A stretch of 64,000 nucleotides of DNA, from contig NZ_VBUI01000005.1 in NCBI RefSeq assembly GCF_005780185.1, positions 62,001-126,000 of the forward strand. Reading direction: 5' to 3'. This document shows positions 45,217 through 54,685 of this stretch, one piece after another; positions within the stretch are counted from its first letter, which is position 1; the number at the start of each line of letters is the position of its first letter. The notes under the pieces were generated by a model. The model did no database searches, was not told the origin of the DNA, and saw only the letters and a list, made by a program, of their open reading frames with translations. This stretch comes from Halomonas urmiana. GTDB lineage: Bacteria; Pseudomonadota; Gammaproteobacteria; Pseudomonadales; Halomonadaceae. The position numbers and the translations under genes were made by a program.

Positions 45217-45859
45217 CCAGGAAAGGATCCTCGCCCGCGCGGCCCGTGAGGTGGTCCCCGGCCAGATCGTCAACCTCGGTATCGGCCTGCCCACCCGGCT
45301 GTTCCACTACCTGCCGCCGGAAATGGAAGTGCTGGTCCACTCCGAGAACGGCGTGCTGGGCTGCCAGCCCCTCGATCACGACGCCGCACCCGACCTCGAG
45401 ATGATCGACTCGGGCGGGGCTTACATCGGCGCGCGCCCCGGCGCCAGCGTCTTCGACAGCGCCCTCTCCTTCGCGATGATCCGCCGCAGCCGGGTCGACG
45501 TCACCTTCATGGGCGCCTTCGAGGTCGACCAGCAGGGCAACCTCGCCAACTGGAAGATCCCCGGCAAGTTCTCGCCGGGCATCGGCGGCGCCATGGAGCT
45601 TGCCCAGAAGGTCGAGACCCTGGTGGTGCTCTGCTCGCACAACGACAAGCACGGCAACCCCAAGATCCTCAAACGCTGCCGCCTGCCGCTGACGGCGCCG
45701 CGCTGCGTCACCCGGATCATCACCGAGAAGGCGGTGATGCAGGTGACCGACGCGGGCCTCGAGGTGCTGGACATCGCCGAGGGGCTCGACGTGGCCACGC
45801 TGCGCGCGGCCACCGAGGCCGACCTGATCATCGACGACGACCGGCTGGGGAGATTCTGA
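45206..45859 (+). CDS. 3-oxoacid CoA-transferase, subunit B
   Basis: The 217-residue beta subunit has the catalytic glutamate E47 in H-S-E-N-G-V-L-G, which forms a glutamyl-CoA thioester. It also has the IGLPTRL and VTFMGAFEVDQQGN motifs of the AtoA/ScoB family. It overlaps both neighbours (11 bases with subunit A, 1 base with the M20 gene), so the operon is tightly coupled. The acceptor is probably the 3-oxoacid made by the upstream aminotransferase. Confidence 0.93.
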   Translation: MPSDQERILARAAREVVPGQIVNLGIGLPTRLFHYLPPEMEVLVHSENGVLGCQPLDHDAAPDLEMIDSGGAYIGARPGASVFDSALSFAMIRRSRVDVTFMGAFEVDQQGNLANWKIPGKFSPGIGGAMELAQKVETLVVLCSHNDKHGNPKILKRCRLPLTAPRCVTRIITEKAVMQVTDAGLEVLDIAEGLDVATLRAATEADLIIDDDRLGRF

Positions 45860-47142
45860 TGCTCGACGCCACGGAAGAACGCATCCTCGCGCGCTGCGAG
45901 GCGCTGATGGACACCACCCTCGACCTGACCCGGGACCTGGTGCGCGGCTACAGCGTGCTCGGCCAGGAGCGCGGGGCGCTCGACACCATGGAGCGCTGGC
46001 TCGAGCGCCTGGAGCTGCCGGCCGAGCGCGTCGGCCTCGATGCGCCGGGCTTCGCCGACCATCCCCACCGGGCGCCGGCCGCCTGGTCGAGCGAGGGGCG
46101 CTACAACCTGGTCAGCCGGCTCAATCCCCAGAGCGACGAGCCCCACCTGGTGCTCAACGGCCACCTGGACGTGGTGCCCGCCGAGCCCACCGACATGTGG
46201 ACGCGCCCACCCTGGGAGCCCTGGGAGCAGGACGGCTGGCTGTATGGCCGCGGCGCCGGGGACATGAAGGCGGGCATCGCCGCCATGGTGATGGCCGTGC
46301 AGGCGGTGCGCGAGGCCGGCGTGGCCATCGACTTCCCGCTGACCCTGCAGACGGTGATCGAGGAGGAGTGCACCGGCAACGGCGCCCTGGCCTGCCTGCA
46401 CCAGGGCTACAGCGGGGACTTCGTGCTGATACCCGAGCCCTTCGGCGCGCAGATCTACAGCGGCCAGGTGGGCGTGCTGTGGTTTCGCATGCGCCTCGAC
46501 GGCGTGCCGGCCCACGTGCTCGACCCCCGCGCCGGCCGCAACGCCATCGAGACCCTGCAGGGCTATCTGCCGGCGTTCAAGGCGCTGGAGAAAGAGATCA
46601 ACGCCCTGCCCCGTCCCGCGCCCTATGAGGCGCTGGAGCACCCCTTCAACCTCAGCATCGGCAAGATCGAGGGCGGCAACTGGGCCTCCAGCGTGCCGGC
46701 CCATGCCCTGCTCGAGGGACGCGTCGGCTTCCCGCCGGGCATGAGTGCCGACGAGATCATGGCGCGTGTTCGTCGGGTCATCGCCGACCATCACCAGGCA
46801 ATGGACGACGGCTCGCCCGCGCCCCGGGTCGAGTTCCACGGCTTCCGCTCCGAGGGCCACCTGGTCGACCTCGATACGCCGGGGATCCGCCTGCTGTCGC
46901 GCTGCCACGAGGACCTCGCCGGCGCACCGCCGGGCCACTACCTCTCGACCTGCACCACCGACCTGCGCGCCTTCCATGTCGCGGGCGGCATCAACGGCAC
47001 CTGCTATGGCCCGGTCGCCCAGCGCATCCACGGCGTCGACGAGTGCGTCGAGATCGACTCCATCCGCCGAGTGCTGACCACCTACGCCCTGTTCATTCAC
47101 CGCTGGGCCAGCGGCGACGCCACCCCGAGGAGCGCCTCATGA
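45859..47142 (+). CDS. M20-family deacylase (ArgE/DapE type)
   Basis: The 427-residue metallopeptidase-fold enzyme has the metal ligands in LNGHLDVVPAEP and GRGAGDMKAGIAAM, the catalytic Glu pair in IEEECTGNG, and a lid domain (about 190-310). Family members hydrolyse N-acyl amino acids. In this operon it would free an amine before transamination. It overlaps the thiolase start by 4 bases. DapE or ArgE biosynthetic roles are unlikely in this context. Confidence 0.9.
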   Translation: MLDATEERILARCEALMDTTLDLTRDLVRGYSVLGQERGALDTMERWLERLELPAERVGLDAPGFADHPHRAPAAWSSEGRYNLVSRLNPQSDEPHLVLNGHLDVVPAEPTDMWTRPPWEPWEQDGWLYGRGAGDMKAGIAAMVMAVQAVREAGVAIDFPLTLQTVIEEECTGNGALACLHQGYSGDFVLIPEPFGAQIYSGQVGVLWFRMRLDGVPAHVLDPRAGRNAIETLQGYLPAFKALEKEINALPRPAPYEALEHPFNLSIGKIEGGNWASSVPAHALLEGRVGFPPGMSADEIMARVRRVIADHHQAMDDGSPAPRVEFHGFRSEGHLVDLDTPGIRLLSRCHEDLAGAPPGHYLSTCTTDLRAFHVAGGINGTCYGPVAQRIHGVDECVEIDSIRRVLTTYALFIHRWASGDATPRSAS

Positions 47143-48317
47143 ACGACGCCTATCTCGTCGACTATGCGCGCAGCGCCTTCACCCGCGCCCATCCCCGCAA
47201 GCCCGAGATCGACGCCTGGTCGGGCCAGCGCGGCGACGCCCTGCTGGCCCGGGTGATCGATACGCTGCTGAGCCGCCGCGGGATCGAGGGCGAGCGCATC
47301 GAGGACCTGAGCGTCGGTTGCGCGCTGCCGGTCAAGGAGCAGTGGAGCTTCGGCGGGCGCTATCCCCAGTGGCTCTCGATGCTGGGGGCGAGCTGCGCCT
47401 CGCGCCAGATCGACCAGCAGTGCGGCTCGAGCCTGGCGGCCCTGCGCGGCACCGTGCGCGAGATCCAGGTCGGGGCGATCGAGGCCGGCGTAGCCGGCGG
47501 CTTCGAGAACATGTCGCGGGTGCCGATGGGGCCGAGCCTCTTCCAGGAGGGGGTGCTGACGATCCCCGAGGCCCTGGAGGGCAGCGACGGCCTCGACCTG
47601 AGCGTGGCCATGAACATGGGGCTGACCGCCGAGCGCCTGGCCCGGGAGAGCGGGATAACCCGGGAGGCCATGGACGCCTTCGCCCTGCGCTCCCACCAGC
47701 GCGCCGCCCGGGCCGAATCGGCCGGCTGGTTCGAGGGCGAACGCCTGGCGCTGGCCAACCCGGCCGGCGAGACGGTCGCCACCGACGCCAACATCCGCCC
47801 CGACACCAGCCTGGAACGCCTGGCCGGCCTCGATCCGGCCTTCGTCGAGGGCGGCCGGATCACCGCCGGTAACAGCTCGCCGCTGACCTCCGGCGCCGGC
47901 GCGGCGCTGGTGATGTCCGAGGCCGGCCTGGCCCGCCACGGCCTCTCGCCCCTGGCGCGGGTGGTCGCGGTGGTCGACGTCGGCGTGACGCCGGAGCGCA
48001 TGGGCGCCGGGGCGGCCAAGGCGATCGCCCGGGCGCTGACCGCCACCGGCCTGCATGTCGATGACATCGACGCCTGGGAGATCAACGAAGCCTTCAGCGC
48101 CGTGCCGCTCTACGCCATGGATTTGCTGGGCCTCGATCCCGAGCGCGTCAATGTCTACGGCGGCGCCCTGGCACTGGGCCATCCGCTGGGGGCCACCGGC
48201 ATCCGGCTGGCCGGCACCCTGGCCCGCCTCCTGCAGCATCGGCAGGGGCGCTACGGCTGCGCCGCCGCCTGCATCGGCGGCGGCCAGGGGATCGCGATGA
48301 TCCTCGAGCGCGCATGA
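47139..48317 (+). CDS. Thiolase (acetyl-CoA acyltransferase)
   Basis: The 392-residue thiolase has the acyl-accepting Cys95 in D-Q-Q-C-G-S-S-L, the NEAF motif (EINEAFSAVP), the GHPLGATG loop and the second active-site cysteine in ACIGGGQG. It cleaves 3-oxoacyl-CoA to acetyl-CoA and a shorter acyl-CoA. The ATG at 47139 overlaps the preceding stop. It is the last catabolic gene before the transporter genes. Confidence 0.94.
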   Translation: MNDAYLVDYARSAFTRAHPRKPEIDAWSGQRGDALLARVIDTLLSRRGIEGERIEDLSVGCALPVKEQWSFGGRYPQWLSMLGASCASRQIDQQCGSSLAALRGTVREIQVGAIEAGVAGGFENMSRVPMGPSLFQEGVLTIPEALEGSDGLDLSVAMNMGLTAERLARESGITREAMDAFALRSHQRAARAESAGWFEGERLALANPAGETVATDANIRPDTSLERLAGLDPAFVEGGRITAGNSSPLTSGAGAALVMSEAGLARHGLSPLARVVAVVDVGVTPERMGAGAAKAIARALTATGLHVDDIDAWEINEAFSAVPLYAMDLLGLDPERVNVYGGALALGHPLGATGIRLAGTLARLLQHRQGRYGCAAACIGGGQGIAMILERA

Positions 48318-48475
48318 CCCTAAAGGCACGGCGTCCTGCGCCGGATGTTCCCCCACCACATCAGGAGGACATGGCGGTACCAGCCATCGATCACGTCGAT
48401 AACGCAATCCCGCAGCCCCAAATCTGAATCACCTTATAAACTGATAACGGCAACCCACCACAGGCAGGCATCAAC

Positions 48476-49279
48476 ATGACAAATCACAACAAGCCTTTCT
48501 CTCGTTCCCTCATGGGCGCCCTGGCGCTGCTCGGCGCCCTCTCCCTGGCCAGCGTGCCGGCCCAGGCCCGGGATCTGCCCGAGATCCGGGAGGATGTCTT
48601 CCAGGTCGCCAATTCCGGCGCCTACCCGCCCTTCAGCTTCGTCAACACGGAGGGTGAGGTGGTCGGCTTCGACGTGGATATCGCCGAGGCTCTGGCGGAC
48701 AAGATGGGCGTCGAGGTCAATATCCAGACCTCTCCCTGGAACGGCATCGTCGCCGCCCTGGCGGGCGGCCGCTTCGACGCCTGCATCTGCAGCATGAGCG
48801 CCACCGAGGAGCGCCGGAAGGCCGTCGACTTTACCGACCCCTACTACCGCTCGGGGCTCTCCATCTGGGTGCAGGAAGAGACCGATGACGTCTCAAGCAT
48901 CGCCGACTTCGAGGGCAAGCGCGTGGGCTCGACGCTCGGCGAGACCGGCAACCAGTGGGCCACCGAGCAGGCCGACGGGCGCTGGCGCAACCAGACCTTC
49001 CAGGGGCTGCCCGACATGCTCAATGCCCTCACCACCGGTCGCATCGACGTGATGGTCGCCGATGACATTCCCGTCTATGTCGCGCTCAACGAGGACGATA
49101 TCGCCATCAAGCAGGTCGACGTGGGCGACCTGCCTCGCTTCCCGGCCGCCATCGCCGTCCAGAAAGGCTCCCCGCAGCTCAAGGAGGCCCTCAACGAGGC
49201 GCTGGCCGAGATCAAGGCGGATGGCACCTACCAGGAGATCGTCGACAAGTGGATCGGCGCAGGCGTCGAATTCAACTGA
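48476..49279 (+). CDS. ABC transporter substrate-binding protein, family 3 (amino-acid type)
   Basis: The 267-residue precursor has a signal peptide ending at AQA (near residue 31) and a typical family 3 solute-binding fold: YPPFSFVN, VGFDVDIAEALA and DACICSMSATEERRKAVDFT. It should capture the polar amino acid or derivative used by the upstream enzymes. It lies 158 bases after the thiolase; that gap contains a TATAAA box near 48436 but no clear -35. Confidence 0.9.
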   Translation: MTNHNKPFSRSLMGALALLGALSLASVPAQARDLPEIREDVFQVANSGAYPPFSFVNTEGEVVGFDVDIAEALADKMGVEVNIQTSPWNGIVAALAGGRFDACICSMSATEERRKAVDFTDPYYRSGLSIWVQEETDDVSSIADFEGKRVGSTLGETGNQWATEQADGRWRNQTFQGLPDMLNALTTGRIDVMVADDIPVYVALNEDDIAIKQVDVGDLPRFPAAIAVQKGSPQLKEALNEALAEIKADGTYQEIVDKWIGAGVEFN

Positions 49280-49356
49280 TGGTATCGACACAGCAGGGCA
49301 CACGCCCTGCTGCCCTCCACCCTTCCTGACAACACGACAATAGGAAAGAAGGGATC

Positions 49357-50013
49357 ATGGACTTCGATCTGATGATCGACATCACGCCGCTGCTGGTGAA
49401 GGCGGCGTGGGTCACCGTGGACATTTCCGCGCGCGCGCTGTTCTTCGGCTTCATCATCGCCTCGGCGCTGGTGGCCATGCGCACCTCGCGCATCCCCCCC
49501 GTCCGCTGGTTCGCCCGTGCCTATATCAGCGTGGTGCGCGGTACGCCCTATTTCGTGCAGCTGCTGCTGGTCTTCTACGGCGGGCCCGCCGTCGGCCTGC
49601 GCCTGGACCCCTTCACCTGTGGTGTGGTGGTCGGCGCCTTCAATATCGGCGCCTACATGAGCGAGGCCATTCGCGGCGCCATCGAGTCGGTGGACAGTGG
49701 CCAGAACGAGGCATCGCGCTCCCTGGGCTTCGGTCGCCTACAGACCCTGCAGCACATCATCCTGCCCCAGGCAGCCGGCCTGATGATCCGCTCGGTGGGC
49801 GTCCTGGCCATCATCCTGGTCAAGAACTCGTCGCTGGTCTCCATCATCTCGGTGATCGAGCTGACCTATCAGGCCCAGCGACTGATCGGCTCCACCTACA
49901 AGCCCCTGGAAGTCTTCACGCTCAGCGCCCTGATGTACATCGTCATCATCTACGCGGTCATGGGCATCGTGGAGTTTCTCTACCGTCGGGCCACACGCTA
50001 CGCCTTCCTGTAA
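49357..50013 (+). CDS. Amino-acid ABC transporter permease 1
   Basis: The 218-residue inner-membrane permease has five helices and the EAA loop EASRSLGFGRLQTLQHIILPQA that docks the ATPase. GGAGTTTAC-like ribosome sites are absent; AGGAAAGAAGGG precedes the ATG. It pairs with the next permease as in HisQM-type systems. Confidence 0.92.
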   Translation: MDFDLMIDITPLLVKAAWVTVDISARALFFGFIIASALVAMRTSRIPPVRWFARAYISVVRGTPYFVQLLLVFYGGPAVGLRLDPFTCGVVVGAFNIGAYMSEAIRGAIESVDSGQNEASRSLGFGRLQTLQHIILPQAAGLMIRSVGVLAIILVKNSSLVSIISVIELTYQAQRLIGSTYKPLEVFTLSALMYIVIIYAVMGIVEFLYRRATRYAFL

Positions 50014-50058
50014 CCCTTACCGGGCGTCTTACCGGGCCACAACCACCAGGATAGCCCC

Positions 50059-50712
50059 ATGGAATTCGACTTCAGTCCCGTCATCGATTACCTGCCCACG
50101 CTGCTTCAGGGCGTCGGCGTCACCCTGCTGATCGGCCTGGCCGTCGCCGTGATGTCGGTGGTGGGTGGCCAGATCGTGGCGGTCATCACCCTGTATACCC
50201 GCAAGATGGTGAACTGGCCGCTGCGCTTCTTCATCTGGCTGTTCATGACCACGCCGCTGCTGCTGCAGCTCTACTTTCTCTACTTCGGCCTCGGCGAGCT
50301 GATCCTGATACCGGCCATCGTGGTCGGGGTGCTGGGCCTGGGCTTTCACTACATGGCCTACAACGCCGACATCTTCATCGCCACCATCAAGTCGGTATCG
50401 AGTGGCCAGTACGAGGCCTCGCGCTCGCTGGGCTTCGGGCATCTGAGGACGCTGTTCTACGTGATCCTCCCCCAGGCCTTCTATCGGGCCCTGCCCCAGC
50501 TGAGCAACAACATGATCATCATGGTCAAGGATATCTCGGTGCTCTCCGCCATCGGCATCGGCGAGATGGTGTATGTCTCGCAGTACGCCATCAGCGTGAC
50601 CTTCCGCCCCTTCGAGTTCTACATCACCATCGCCGTCATCTACTACCTGATCAACCTGATGATGGAAGCCGGCCAGACGTGGATCGAACGTCGCGCCGCC
50701 TATCGCCGCTAA
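50059..50712 (+). CDS. Amino-acid ABC transporter permease 2
   Basis: The 217-residue partner permease has the same topology and the EAA loop EASRSLGFGHLRTLFYVILPQA. The two permeases share the loop almost exactly, showing they arose by duplication. It lies 45 bases after permease 1 and 12 before the ATPase gene. Confidence 0.92.
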   Translation: MEFDFSPVIDYLPTLLQGVGVTLLIGLAVAVMSVVGGQIVAVITLYTRKMVNWPLRFFIWLFMTTPLLLQLYFLYFGLGELILIPAIVVGVLGLGFHYMAYNADIFIATIKSVSSGQYEASRSLGFGHLRTLFYVILPQAFYRALPQLSNNMIIMVKDISVLSAIGIGEMVYVSQYAISVTFRPFEFYITIAVIYYLINLMMEAGQTWIERRAAYRR

Positions 50713-50724
50713 CGAGGACGTCAT

Positions 50725-51504
50725 ATGACTCAATCAACAGAGCCCCCGATGGTCGAGCTCAAGGGGGTCAAGAAACGCTTCGGTGACCTGGAAGTGCTCA
50801 AGGGCATCGACCTGAGGGTCGACCGCGGCAGGATCATCTCCATCATCGGCCCATCAGGCTCGGGCAAGAGCACCCTGCTGCGCTCCATCAACAACCTGGA
50901 GGTGATCGATGAGGGCATCATTCTGCTGGATGGTGTTCAGGTCAATCGTCCCGATCTGAAGGGCCTGGCCTTCGAGAGGCACATCAACCATATCCGCCAG
51001 AACATGGGCATGGTGTTTCAGCACTTCAACCTATTTCCCCACCTCTCGACATTGGAAAACGTGACCCTGGCGCCCAGAAAGCTCAAGGGCATGAGCGCCG
51101 GCAGCGCCCGCAAACTCGGCATGGAACTGCTCGATCGCGTGGGCCTGGCGGACAAAGCGACGTCCTACCCCAGCTCCCTCTCCGGGGGCCAGAAACAGCG
51201 GGTGGCCATCGCCAGGGCGCTGGCCATGCAGCCCAAGGTGATGCTCTTCGACGAGGCCACCTCGGCGCTCGATCCCGAGCTGGTCGAGGAGGTAAACCGG
51301 GTCATGAAGGGGCTGGCCGAGGAGCATATGACCATGCTGATCGTTACCCACGAGATGGCCTTCGCGCGCGACGTGTCCGATTGGGCGATGTTCATGGATG
51401 GCGGCGTGGTGGTCGAGGCCAATACCCCTGACCACCTGTTCAGCCATCCCGAGCAGGAGCGCACCCAACACTTCCTGCGTAAACACCTGGGCGCACACGC
51501 CTGA
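50725..51504 (+). CDS. Amino-acid ABC transporter ATP-binding protein
   Basis: The 259-residue ATPase has Walker A GPSGSGKST, the signature LSGGQKQRVAIARAL, Walker B VMLFDEATSALDPE and the switch His in IVTHEM. It resembles GlnQ/HisP-type proteins for polar amino acids. It completes a four-gene importer read with the catabolic operon. Confidence 0.94.
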   Translation: MTQSTEPPMVELKGVKKRFGDLEVLKGIDLRVDRGRIISIIGPSGSGKSTLLRSINNLEVIDEGIILLDGVQVNRPDLKGLAFERHINHIRQNMGMVFQHFNLFPHLSTLENVTLAPRKLKGMSAGSARKLGMELLDRVGLADKATSYPSSLSGGQKQRVAIARALAMQPKVMLFDEATSALDPELVEEVNRVMKGLAEEHMTMLIVTHEMAFARDVSDWAMFMDGGVVVEANTPDHLFSHPEQERTQHFLRKHLGAHA

Positions 51505-51596
51505 GGCGGCACCCGACCCAGCCGCGAATCGTCAGCGATCCGCTCACGTCGGTCACGGTATCGGCCAACAACAATCCCCCTCGGAGGAGCAATACC

Positions 51597-53045
51597 TTGC
51601 ACCATTCAACCACCCAGGATTCATCCATACGTCCCTCGTTCCTGGGGGCCGCGAGTTGCATCGGCTTTCTATGCTTCATGATGTTCGCCCAGATCTTCCT
51701 CCTCGGTGAAGACTGGGTCACCCATATCTCGCTGATCTTCGCCATCATGGTCACTGCCATCATCGCCATGCTGTCGGGTTTCAGCTGGCACGACATCCAG
51801 AAGGGCATCCTCTACGGCTGCGAGATCGCCATGCTGCCGATGCTGATCCTGATGATGGTCGGAGTGCTGGTCGCCAGCTGGATCGCCTCGGGCACCATTC
51901 CCTCGCTGGTCTACTACGGCCTACAGCTGATCAATCCGACCTACTTCCTGTTCACCGCGGTGATCGTGTGTGCCATCGCCTCGCTGGTCACGGGCAGCTC
52001 CTGGACCACCGCCGCGACCTTCGGCGTCGCCTTCATGGGCATCGGCACGGGCCTCGACGTCCCCCCCGCCATGACCGCGGGTGCCGTGATCTCGGGCGCC
52101 ATCTTCGGCGACAAGATCTCGCCGGTCTCCGACTCCACCAACCTGGCCGCGGGAGTCGCCGAGGCGGATCTCTTCGACCACATCCGCTCGATGCTCTACA
52201 CCACCGGTCCCGCCCTGATCATTTCGGCGGTGCTGTTCTTCGTCATCGGCATGGGCTTCGACGGCAGCAGCGTCGACACCTCCCGCACCGACCGGCTGCT
52301 GGCCGGCATACAGGAGAACTACTCGGTCGGCCTGCTCGCCTTCCTGCCGCCCCTGGTCGTGCTCATGCTGGCCTATCGTCGCGTCAGCGCCCTGGCCGTC
52401 ATGGTGATCGGCAGCCTGGTCGGGGCCGCCATGGCGGTTGCCATCCAGGGCGTGGCGATCGGCGACATGATGAACTTCATGAACTATGGCTATGTCTCGG
52501 AGACCGGGATCGAGTCGGTGGACAGCCTGCTCAGCCGCGGCGGCCTGCAGGAGATGATGTGGACGATCTCGCTGGGCTTCATCGGCCTCAGCCTCGGTGG
52601 CCTGCTGGAAAAGACCCACATGCTCGAGGTGCTGCTCGAGAAGATGGGCCGGCTGGTGAGCCACTCGCGGGGGCTGATCGTGACCCACGTCGTCGCCTCG
52701 CTGGCCACCAATCTGTTCTCCGCGAGCCAGTACATCGCCATCATCATTCCCGGACGCATGCTGGTGCCGGCCTATCGCAAGCTCAAGATCCTGCCGTCGG
52801 TGTGCTCGCGCACCTGCGAGGATTCCGCCACCGTGACCTCGCCATTGGTGCCCTGGGGCCTGGGCGGCGCCTACTACATGGGCGTGCTGGACGTGTCGGC
52901 CTGGGACTACATGGGCTGGACCTTCCTGGCCATCATCACCCCGGTGATCGCCGTCCTCTATGCCATGTTCAACCTCTTCATCTGGCGTGAGGGGGAGCGC
53001 AACGAGGTCAACACCTATCGCGAGCCACAGGTTCAAGCCGGCTGA
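51597..53045 (+). CDS. Na+/H+ antiporter of the NhaC family
   Basis: The 482-residue membrane protein has about 11 helices, the GSSWTTAATFGVAFMGIG motif and the IFGDKISPVSDSTNLA motif of NhaC. NhaC proteins exchange Na+ for H+, and some act as solute carriers. The start is a TTG with GGAGG 9 bases upstream; no ATG fits better. As the last gene of the cluster it may help expel Na+ or move an organic acid or amino acid linked to the pathway. It ends at a very strong terminator. Confidence 0.92.
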   Translation: MHHSTTQDSSIRPSFLGAASCIGFLCFMMFAQIFLLGEDWVTHISLIFAIMVTAIIAMLSGFSWHDIQKGILYGCEIAMLPMLILMMVGVLVASWIASGTIPSLVYYGLQLINPTYFLFTAVIVCAIASLVTGSSWTTAATFGVAFMGIGTGLDVPPAMTAGAVISGAIFGDKISPVSDSTNLAAGVAEADLFDHIRSMLYTTGPALIISAVLFFVIGMGFDGSSVDTSRTDRLLAGIQENYSVGLLAFLPPLVVLMLAYRRVSALAVMVIGSLVGAAMAVAIQGVAIGDMMNFMNYGYVSETGIESVDSLLSRGGLQEMMWTISLGFIGLSLGGLLEKTHMLEVLLEKMGRLVSHSRGLIVTHVVASLATNLFSASQYIAIIIPGRMLVPAYRKLKILPSVCSRTCEDSATVTSPLVPWGLGGAYYMGVLDVSAWDYMGWTFLAIITPVIAVLYAMFNLFIWREGERNEVNTYREPQVQAG

Positions 53046-53090
53046 GCGCAGCCCGGCTGAGTGCAACCAGAGCCACCTGCGCGCCACGCC

Positions 53091-53123
53091 AAGGGGGCGC
53101 CGTGTTCGACACGGCGCCCCCTT
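53091..53123. terminator. Strong bidirectional terminator after the NhaC gene
   Basis: A perfect 15-bp stem (53091-53105 and 53109-53123) with a TCG loop lies between the plus-strand NhaC gene and the minus-strand DUF533 gene. The arms begin AAGGGGG and end CCCCCTT, so each direction has a terminal T run of only two bases. Confidence 0.85.
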
Positions 53124-53188
53124 CGACTTCCTATGGCGACTGCTCCGGTTACTCGACTCGCTCCCGGCGGAAAACGTCGCGACGGCGC

Positions 53189-53935
53189 CTAGCTCGCCGA
53201 CAGCGCCTGACGCTCGAGTTCCTGCCTCATGCCGTCGTCCAGTCCCAAGGCGCCGCCCAGCTGATCGAGCCAGGCGCGCTCCATGGGGTTCTGTTCGTCG
53301 ATCACCGCCACGCTGATCAGGTACATCTCCCGCGCCGCCTGGGGCGAGTCCGCCTGACGGGCCAGGGCCTCGGCGTCCAGCGGCGCCGATAGCTGTTGCT
53401 CCACCCAGTCGTGAAGCTCGGCGTCGGCGCCCATGGCATCGATCTGTTCGGTCAACAGGGCGCGCTCGCGGTCGTCGATGTGGCCATCGGCGCGCGCCGC
53501 CATGATCACGGCCTGCAGCAGTTCCAGGCTGCGCTGTTCCTGGGAGACACCTTCGAGGCGCTCCATGGGGCGCCCCTCCTTGGCCTCGCTGCCTGCCGAG
53601 TCGCCTCGGGCGTTCTGCCAGGCCTTCCAGGCCAGCGCGCCGACGCCGGCGATGGCCCCATATTTCAGCGCCTTGCCGCCCATCTTGCGGCCGCGCTTGG
53701 AGCCGACCAGCAGCCCCAGGGCCCCACCCCCGAGCAGGCTCTTCATGTCGACGCCACTCCCTTGCGCTTTACCAACGGCGCCCTGTGATCCGCTGCCAGC
53801 ATCCGGTGCCCCACCGCCGCTGCCAAGTACCGAGGAGACCCGGTTCACCATGCTCTGGACGTCCAGGCCACCGGCGCCCTTCTGACTGCTGCTGGCCTGT
53901 TTCATGACCTGCTCGAGAATGCTCTTGGCGTTCAT
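53189..53935 (-). CDS. DUF533 / TerB-like protein
   Basis: The 248-residue protein has a Gly-rich low-complexity middle, a hydrophobic segment (about 80-110: ALGLLVGSKRGRKMGGKALKYGAIAGVGALAW) and a C-terminal TerB-like helical domain (about 140-245) with acidic residues in ARADGHIDDRERALL. DUF533 proteins are probably inner-membrane-associated with unknown function. The ATG at 53935 was chosen because family similarity starts at MNAKSILEQV. It converges on the NhaC gene. Confidence 0.85.
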   Translation of the reverse strand: MNAKSILEQVMKQASSSQKGAGGLDVQSMVNRVSSVLGSGGGAPDAGSGSQGAVGKAQGSGVDMKSLLGGGALGLLVGSKRGRKMGGKALKYGAIAGVGALAWKAWQNARGDSAGSEAKEGRPMERLEGVSQEQRSLELLQAVIMAARADGHIDDRERALLTEQIDAMGADAELHDWVEQQLSAPLDAEALARQADSPQAAREMYLISVAVIDEQNPMERAWLDQLGGALGLDDGMRQELERQALSAS

Positions 53936-54114
53936 GTCGCGCTCCTTGTGAAAACCGCAAGGGTTTCGATAGGCAGAGTCGCGATAGGTTTCGCGGCCGG
54001 CCGGCTCTTTTGCCGGGACATCATGCAAGACATCGGTAAGCGACCGGACATCACCGCCGGCATATGATCCGGCGGTGATGCCCGAACGCTTACGGTATTG
54101 CAAAAATAAATGTC

Positions 54115-54294
54115 TTGTGCTCCACCGGTCAATGTAACAGTGGTTGATAAGACCTCAGCAGCGGTCTTGTAGCCCAGTGTTTTTCTGGGGCGCTCGTTTA
54201 GCCGCATGGCCACCTGATCAAGGTCTTGATGAGTGAACGTGGATAAACCCATTCCCTTTGGCCTGATCAAGGTCTTGCTGAGTGTAGTGGCCAA
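54115..54294 (-). pseudogene. IS30-family transposase remnant (C-terminal tail)
   Basis: The minus strand encodes a tail with VAMRLNERPRKTLGYKTAAEVL, the highly typical end of IS30 transposases. About 45 residues of the normal 320 or more remain, with no catalytic DDE region. A 23-base segment around CCTGATCAAGGTCTTG is repeated once (54213-54235 and 54262-54284, one mismatch). No intact element is present. Confidence 0.85.
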
Positions 54295-54319
54295 AAATAC
54301 TTGACCACTACATTCAGCA
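54276..54319. repeat. Imperfect inverted repeat beside the IS30 remnant
   Basis: TGCTGAGTGTAGTGG (54276-54290) pairs with CCACTACATTCAGCA (54305-54319) with one G-T mismatch. It could be a terminator-like hairpin or the abutting ends of lost insertion sequences. Confidence 0.55.
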
Positions 54320-54322
54320 GGC

Positions 54323-54508
54323 CATCTTCGCGGCGTTGGTGAAATATCCGGGCTAGCCCACCGCGAGGAACGGCAGATGCTGACTCGGTTCGGTGACGGC
54401 TATCGAGCCTATCAGCGGCGGGTACCGATGTTTATTCCTCGCTGGGGGCAGGGGCGGAAGCTAGCGGGTACCTCAAGCAATACGCGCGATGAACCGGGGG
54501 TTCACTGA
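54323..54508 (+). pseudogene. Isoprenylcysteine methyltransferase family remnant 1
   Basis: An open frame without a start reads REERQMLTRFGDGYRAYQ and then RRVPMFIPRW, the conserved C-terminal catalytic region of isoprenylcysteine carboxyl methyltransferase-like proteins. About 45 residues survive, then unrelated sequence to a stop at 54506. The upstream membrane part is missing. A second remnant of the same family lies at 57720-57908, on the other side of the copper ATPase gene. Confidence 0.7.
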
Positions 54509-54685
54509 CATCCAGGATTCACACATCAACACACGCGGACGGCGTTGATTCCATGCCACTGAAAATATCGAAAGTTGACCGCAATCAAGAGCCGCATGCT
54601 TTCACCTCATATTATCTTGACCCTTGGGTTGCCCATAGGTTTTAGCTTTATATCAGGATGATTCAACTTGAAAGGAGATCCGACC

